A stretch of DNA of 5,188 nt. Source: Planctomycetota bacterium. GTDB taxonomy: Bacteria; Planctomycetota; UBA1135. The notes beneath the pieces were generated by a model, which saw nothing but the letters and a program-made list of their open reading frames with translations, had not been told where the DNA came from and searched no databases. Below are positions 1 through 5,188 of the stretch, piece after piece (the stretch's first letter is position 1; each line of letters opens with the position of its first letter). The DNA is taken from the NCBI GenBank assembly GCA_027623585.1, contig JAQBVK010000185.1:1-5188 (forward strand), read 5' to 3'. Made by a program: the position numbers and the translations under genes.

Positions 1-521
1 GGACACGCACTTCAGTTTCAGATCGCATCGCCGACCGACGTGCGCATGACCAAGGAGTGGGGCGGCGGCGCGCTGCTCGACATCGGCGTGTACTGCACCG
101 ACTTCACGCGCACGATCCTCGGTCCGGATCCGAAGACGATTGAGGTGGCAGGCGCGCGTTTTCATCCACAACGCGACGTGGACCTGCACGTGGTGGCGAA
201 ACTCGGCTGGGAGAACGGCACCGAAGCGCGCTTCGAGATCGGTTTCGACGCGCCCTTCCAGCAGAGCGCGCGCGTGACGGGTACCCAAGGCACAATCTCG
301 CTCGACCGGCCGTGGATCTCATGGAAGGAACTTCCGCACGTGACGATCGAAGGCGTGCACGGCCGCCGCGTCATCGAACCCGGCATCGTGGATCCCTACC
401 GCATCGAAATCGAACACATGTGCCGCGTGGTGCGCGGCCTCGAAGCGCCGCGCTTCCCGCTCGCCGATTCGATGGACACGCTCCGCATCCTCGACCGCGT
501 GGCACAAGCCGCGCGCGCGCT

Positions 522-525
<4 letters not shown>
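1..525 (+). CDS. Gfo/Idh/MocA-family NAD(P)-dependent oxidoreductase, C-terminal half (5' end outside window)
   Basis: The frame is open from base 1 to the TAA at 523-525, giving 174 residues without a start, so the gene begins upstream of the window; the ATG at 40 is internal. Residues 21-31 read GGGALLDIGVY, a hallmark of the C-terminal substrate-binding domain of this family, followed by a two-layer sheet pattern (AKLGWENGTEARFEIGF near 73-89, then VTGTQGTISLDRPW). Family members are usually 330-380 residues, so roughly the N-terminal half is missing, including the Rossmann NAD(P)-binding fold and the EKP motif. Known members oxidise or reduce sugars, inositols and related polyols in the cytoplasm; the substrate cannot be told from this half. 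No signal peptide can be judged. It converges on the DUF1501 gene with a 4-base overlap of stop codons, so the two are not co-transcribed. The family call is firm; the exact activity is unknown. Confidence 0.9.
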
Positions 526-1967
<1,442 letters not shown>

Positions 1968-2035
1968 CTAGGAATGCTAGCAGCAGGCTTGTCGCTTTTG
2001 CGTTATGGTGAATCGGACCTCTTCATCCCCGACTC
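1968..2035. promoter_or_regulatory. Divergent intergenic region between DUF1501 gene and small secreted-protein gene
   Basis: These 68 bases separate two divergent start codons and are the only non-coding space available for promoters of both genes. The region is less GC-rich than its surroundings. Hexamers resembling a -10 box exist on each strand (TATGGT at 2004-2009 on plus; TAGCAT at 1979-1974 on minus), but neither has a convincing -35 at 16-18 bases, so no promoter is assigned. A short inverted repeat, CTAG-gaatg-CTAG, occupies 1968-1980 directly next to the DUF1501 start. No purine-rich Shine-Dalgarno sequence precedes either start. The regulatory role is inferred from gene orientation only. 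Confidence 0.35.
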
Positions 2036-2419
2036 ATGATCCACTCCACCATACTCGCCTTGACGGCGGCCTTGTTTGCCGCTCCGACTTCTCTCGACGC
2101 GGCGCCCGTTCCGCTCGCCACGCTCACGCTGTCCGTGACGGGGACTTGCCCTGGCACGCAAACGCTGCACGTGACCGGCGCCACGCCCAACGCGAACGTC
2201 GCGATCATCCACGGCATCGCCGGGCGGACGCTGCGGACCCGACAGCCTTGTGCTGGCGCCATGATCCCGCTCAGCTTCCCGCGTCTCGGCGCTCTGCGCA
2301 CCGCGGATGGGAGCGGCAACGTGAACGTCGTGTTGAACACTGCGGCCGGCGCTTGCGGGCGCACCGTGGTCGCGGTGGACGTGAACAGTTGCGAAGTCAG
2401 CGCGCCGCTGGTGGTTTAG
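2036..2419 (+). CDS. Small secreted protein with four cysteines and a beta-rich (Ig-like) pattern, function unknown
   Basis: Encodes 127 residues from ATG 2036 to TAG 2417-2419. The first ~22 residues look like a Sec signal peptide: a short polar start, the hydrophobic run ILALTAALFAA, then a small-residue region with probable cleavage near SLDA-AP. The mature part is about 105 residues, rich in Val, Thr, Gly and Ala, with alternating hydrophobic stretches (TLTLSVTGTCPG, TLHVTGATPNANVAII, VVAVDV) as expected for a small beta-sandwich. Four cysteines (38, 72, 107, 119) could make two disulfides in an exported protein. The TGTCPG...VTGATP...AGACGR spacing resembles a domain I associate from memory with secreted proteins of Planctomycetota and environmental bacteria; I cannot name a family. 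That it is real is supported by about 83% G/C at third positions, the signal peptide, and a fit between neighbours with 68 bases before it and 7 after. It runs opposite to both neighbours. No Shine-Dalgarno is evident. Confidence 0.75.
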   Translation: MIHSTILALTAALFAAPTSLDAAPVPLATLTLSVTGTCPGTQTLHVTGATPNANVAIIHGIAGRTLRTRQPCAGAMIPLSFPRLGALRTADGSGNVNVVLNTAAGACGRTVVAVDVNSCEVSAPLVV

Positions 2420-2426
2420 GACTTCC

Positions 2427-5018
2427 CTAGTCCACGTAGGCGAACTCGGAGAGGCCGAACAGCACCTGACAAAAGTCGGTGAGCGGGCTGGCTTGGAGAA
2501 AGCGTTTCGCTTCGGCGCGTTCCGGGTCGGTGGGCGCGCGTTGTAGCGTGAGCCCGAAGGCGCGCTCAATCTGCGCCGCGCGATCGCCGGGCGCTTCGGC
2601 TTCGAGGCGCGCGGCGAAGCGCTGCGCTTGATCGCGCGTGAAGGCGTTGTTCATCAGCGCCAGTGCCTGCAGCGGCGTGGTGGTGAGGTTGCGGCGCGTG
2701 CAGGCCTGTTGCGCGTTGGGGCCGTCGAAGACTTCGAACGTCGGGAACATCACGCTGCGGCGGATGAAGACGTAGATGCTGCGCCGCCAGGTGGCGGGGC
2801 CGTCGACAACGTTCTCGTTCCACTTGCGCGTGCTGCCGGTGGCGATCGCGTCGGGGTGGATCCAAGGCATCACCGCCGGTCCTCCCAGTTGCGGGTTCAA
2901 ACAGCCGCTGGCCTGCAGCATGCGGTCGCGCAGGATCTCGCCCTCCAAGCGCCGCGCCGGCATGCGCGCGAGCAGACGGTTGTCCGGATCTTCCGCCCGC
3001 TTGCGCGGATCGGAATCCTCTCCCTGTTGCCACGCCTCACTGCTGAGGATCATCCGATGCAGCGCCTTCAGCGACCAGCCGCTGCGCACGAACTCCGCCG
3101 CCAGCCATTCCAGCAGTTCCGGATGACTCGGCGGATCACCTTGCACGCCGAAGTCGCCGGCGGTGGACACCAAACCGATCCCGAAGTGGTGCTGCCACAC
3201 GCGGTTGACGGTGACGCGCGCGGCGAGCGCGCCGGCGCCGTCCTCCACGTCGGTCAGCCACAGCGCGAGCGCGGCGCGCCGGCCGCTGCTGCGCCCCGCT
3301 TCCATGCGCTCGCGTGCAGCATCTTCCCATGCATCGGCATCGCCGCGCGCGAGTCCGATCGCCGCCGGGAATCCGTACTCGATCTTCTCGGCCTTCATCG
3401 CCGGACTGCCGCGCTCCAACAGCCAGGCGTCGGGCGGCGTCGGTCCGCGGTCGCGCACCGCGAGCACGCTGCTCATCTGGCGCCGCGAAGCATCGATGCG
3501 CGCGCGCGTGGTCGGGATCACGCTGACGTACTGCCCTCCGACGCGTTGCACGCAGCGCACGGCGAGCAAGTTGCCGCCGTCGCGCGGCTTGGCCTCGGGC
3601 AACTCCACCAGCGCGTACTCAGTGGAGTAGCCGCTCGCTGCGTACACGACTTCGCCGTTCAGCCACACCGTGAGGTCCTCATCGTGGTGCAGCCAGAGGG
3701 CAAGCGGCTCGGCGGCTTCCCACGCGAATTCACGCCGCAGCCAGATCGCGTCGGTGTTCCACTCGGTTCCCACTTGCGCGCCCGGAGTCTCCTCGGTGCC
3801 AAAGCCGCCCGGCCCGCGCGACCAGGAGGAATCGTCGAAGCCATCGCGCTGCCAACCATCCGCCGGTTTGGTGAAGGAATACGCCCACGGCAGGCGGCGC
3901 GCGCCGACCAAGAGATCCGCCGCGCCCTGCTGTTCGACGCTGGCCATCGGCGCGTCCCAGAACTCGGTGCCCTGGAAGGCGGCCACGAGTTGGTAGTACT
4001 CGCGCGCCGTGAAGGGGTCGTACTTGTGGTCGTGGCAGCGCGCGCAGCCGAGCGTGACGCCAAGCATCGCACTTCCGGTGGTTGCCACCATGTCATCGAG
4101 CTCGTCGTAGCGCAGGTCCTCGAGGACTTGGTTGTCCACGCGCGGGCCGGCGGCGAGGAAGCCGGTCGCGGCGATCGCCTCCGGCCGCTGCGGCGCGAGT
4201 TCGTCGCCGGCAAGTTGCCAGCGCAGAAATTCGTCCCACGGCAGATCGGCGTTGTGAGCCTGGATCACGAAGTCGCGGAAGGGCCAGGCGTTCGGCCGCT
4301 CGACGTCGAACTCGTAACCGGCGCTGTCGGCGTAGCGCGCGGCGTCGAGCCAGTGGCGTGCCCAGCGTTCGCCGTAGTGCGGGCTCGCGAGCGCGGTCTC
4401 GATCAGGCGCTGCCAGGCGTCGGGTCGCGCGTCGGCAACGAAGCTCTCAATCTCCGCTCTCGTCGGCGCGAGTCCGAGCAGGTCGTGCCAAAGCCGGCGG
4501 ATCCGAATGCGCCGATCGGCCTCGGGCGCGAACGACCAGGAGTTCTTTCCTAGTTCTGCGCGCAGGAACGCGTCCACCGGATGCCCATCCGCCGGCGGCG
4601 CCGCTTCGCGCAGCGGCCCGAAGGACCACCACGCCTGCGCCTCCACCGGAATCACGCCCTCGTAAGGCGCGCCGAGTTCGATCCAGCGCTGCACCGAAGC
4701 CACGACCTCCGCCGCGAGCGCCGGCTTCTTCTTCGGCATGAAGGGCTTCTCCCGATGCTCGAGCAGCCGCAGGAGCAGCGGATCCGGCGCCTCGATCGGG
4801 TTCCCATTCTCCCCACCGAAGACCAGTTCATCGCGTGAGGTCAGATCGAGATCGGCCTTACGGTTCTCCGCGTTGTGGCACTCGGCGCAGTTCCTCGCGA
4901 ACACTGGCGACACCACCTCACGGAACAAGCGCAGCCCTTCACCGCGATCCGTCGCCGGCTCCTGAGCGGCTGCCCAAGCCGCCAAGCACGCTGCCAGCAC
5001 CGCCGCAAGTCGTCCCAC
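2427..5018 (-). CDS. Exported PSCyt1 / DUF1549 / DUF1553 cytochrome-c-like protein with galactose-binding-like insert
   Basis: Complete 863-residue protein. Residues 1-18 (GTG start, Arg3, then an Ala/Leu-rich core ending AWAAA before QEP) look like a Sec signal peptide. Next come a planctomycete cytochrome C domain (PSCyt1, about 35-115) with haem motif CAECH at 44-48 and Met94 in a KPFMPKK context as probable distal ligand; DUF1549 (about 148-355) with the typical HYGERWARHWLDAARYADS stretch; a second CxxCH (CARCH, 325-329) followed by DHKYDPF; an insert at about 373-505 resembling a galactose-binding-like beta-sandwich (GFDDSSW, GGFGTEETPG, IWLRREF, DLTVWLNGE); and DUF1553 (about 580-840) with VTVNRVWQHHFGIGLV, SHPELLEWLA and TTTPLQALALMNNAF, ending SEFAYVD. 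Lengths of 700-1100 are usual. The role is inferred: an extracytoplasmic redox protein, perhaps acting on polysaccharides with DUF1501 partners. The start is a choice: GAGG lies only 2 bases before GTG 5018, and a GTG at 5000 would leave a signal without Arg. A large palindrome begins 10 bases upstream. Confidence 0.95.
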   Translation of the reverse strand: MGRLAAVLAACLAAWAAAQEPATDRGEGLRLFREVVSPVFARNCAECHNAENRKADLDLTSRDELVFGGENGNPIEAPDPLLLRLLEHREKPFMPKKKPALAAEVVASVQRWIELGAPYEGVIPVEAQAWWSFGPLREAAPPADGHPVDAFLRAELGKNSWSFAPEADRRIRIRRLWHDLLGLAPTRAEIESFVADARPDAWQRLIETALASPHYGERWARHWLDAARYADSAGYEFDVERPNAWPFRDFVIQAHNADLPWDEFLRWQLAGDELAPQRPEAIAATGFLAAGPRVDNQVLEDLRYDELDDMVATTGSAMLGVTLGCARCHDHKYDPFTAREYYQLVAAFQGTEFWDAPMASVEQQGAADLLVGARRLPWAYSFTKPADGWQRDGFDDSSWSRGPGGFGTEETPGAQVGTEWNTDAIWLRREFAWEAAEPLALWLHHDEDLTVWLNGEVVYAASGYSTEYALVELPEAKPRDGGNLLAVRCVQRVGGQYVSVIPTTRARIDASRRQMSSVLAVRDRGPTPPDAWLLERGSPAMKAEKIEYGFPAAIGLARGDADAWEDAARERMEAGRSSGRRAALALWLTDVEDGAGALAARVTVNRVWQHHFGIGLVSTAGDFGVQGDPPSHPELLEWLAAEFVRSGWSLKALHRMILSSEAWQQGEDSDPRKRAEDPDNRLLARMPARRLEGEILRDRMLQASGCLNPQLGGPAVMPWIHPDAIATGSTRKWNENVVDGPATWRRSIYVFIRRSVMFPTFEVFDGPNAQQACTRRNLTTTPLQALALMNNAFTRDQAQRFAARLEAEAPGDRAAQIERAFGLTLQRAPTDPERAEAKRFLQASPLTDFCQVLFGLSEFAYVD

Positions 5019-5027
5019 GACCTCAAT

Positions 5028-5163
5028 ATACGGAGTCAGGCTCCGGCGGTTTTTTTACGCCGCGGGGGTGCCGCACTCGCTCAGATCGAGCCCGGGCAAC
5101 TTGCCCCCGATCGAGTGCGGCACCCCCGCGGCGGAAAACCGCAACTCGAGCCTGACTCCGTAT
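5028..5163. repeat. 136-base near-perfect palindrome, REPIN- or MITE-like element
   Basis: Two 52-base arms (5028-5079 and 5112-5163) are inverted copies of each other. Outer blocks of 16 bases (5028-5043 with 5148-5163, beginning ATACGGAGTCAGGCTC) and inner blocks of 22 bases (5058-5079 with 5112-5133) pair perfectly. Between them GCGG (5046-5049) pairs with CCGC (5139-5142) and four bases of a T7 run with A4. In all about 46 pairs are interrupted only by a small internal loop, three extra Ts and one A/G mismatch. The 32-base centre holds a further hairpin, GGGCA (5094-5098) with TGCCC (5102-5106). Each arm also contains a small hairpin of its own (CGGAG-tcagg-CTCCG at 5031-5045; GCGG-aaaa-CCGC at 5131-5142), as expected of paired REP units. 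No transposase is present, so it would be non-autonomous. No T-run follows the stem on either strand, which argues against a simple terminator. The 25 bases after it to the window edge show nothing assignable. Confidence 0.85.
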
Positions 5164-5188
5164 TAGGGCGGCAGCACGCGCGCGCAGC

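Noticed and set aside
1968..1980. CTAG-gaatg-CTAG inverted repeat as an operator
   Set aside because: Four-base arms are too short to support an operator, and no second copy is seen near the other starts.
2023..2364. Minus-strand frame (113 codons) opposite the small secreted gene
   Set aside because: Codon-position G/C bias and the signal peptide favour the plus-strand gene; the minus translation shows no domain, and it would leave the plus-strand features unexplained.
2628..4553. Long open frame (641 codons) on the plus strand across the PSCyt/DUF1549/DUF1553 gene
   Set aside because: Same cause: the minus-strand gene has continuous domain matches over this whole span, and the antisense translation has low-complexity Arg/Ala/Val composition and no motif.
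4986..5018. Lipobox LAAC at residues 8-11 of the large exported protein, suggesting a lipoprotein
   Set aside because: The signal would be only 10 residues long, too short for normal lipoprotein export, and no upstream ATG, GTG or TTG extends it before the in-frame stop at 5055-5057. A Sec signal cleaved after AAA is more likely.
5028..5163. Palindrome as a bidirectional Rho-independent terminator
   Set aside because: No U-tract follows the stem in either direction; the T7 and A4 runs lie inside the arms. It is also much longer than usual terminators, though some effect on transcription cannot be excluded.
5163..5188. Possible C-terminus of another minus-strand gene (frame ending ...RVLPP with TAA at 5165-5163)
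   Set aside because: Only about seven codons are visible, with no domain evidence; it cannot be told from chance in this GC-rich edge.

Overview
This is a high-GC window from a chromosome that most resembles Planctomycetota. The main reason is the pair formed by a PSCyt1/DUF1549/DUF1553 cytochrome-like protein and a Tat-exported DUF1501 protein. That pair is greatly expanded in Planctomycetota, but it also occurs in Verrucomicrobiota, Lentisphaerota and a few other phyla, so the phylum is an inference. All genes seen have strongly G/C-ended codons. The two minus-strand genes start with GTG, and none of the three complete genes has a well-placed Shine-Dalgarno sequence.

Layout. Positions 1-525 (+) hold the C-terminal half of a Gfo/Idh/MocA-family oxidoreductase whose start lies outside the window. 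It ends tail to tail with a complete DUF1501 gene on the minus strand (522-1967), and the two stop codons overlap by 4 bases. After a 68-base divergent gap, a small secreted protein with four cysteines lies on the plus strand (2036-2419). Seven bases further on is the end of a large minus-strand gene (2427-5018) for an exported protein with a haem-binding CxxCH motif, a DUF1549 domain, a second CxxCH, a galactose-binding-like insert and a DUF1553 domain. Just upstream of its start, at 5028-5163, lies a 136-base near-perfect palindrome that looks like a REPIN- or MITE-type element.

How the genes may work together. In this group the PSCyt/DUF1549/DUF1553 gene and the DUF1501 gene are usually adjacent on one strand and probably act together at or beyond the cytoplasmic membrane, perhaps in breakdown or oxidation of complex carbohydrates; the biochemistry is not established. 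Here the two keep their order and strand but are separated by the small plus-strand gene, so ordinary co-transcription is interrupted by a gene facing the other way. The Gfo/Idh/MocA enzyme would fit a sugar-processing theme but belongs to a convergent unit.

I see no CRISPR array, tRNA, rRNA, recombinase or recognisable defence system. The most unusual items are the large palindrome pressed against a start codon and the small cysteine-containing secreted gene between two usual partners.
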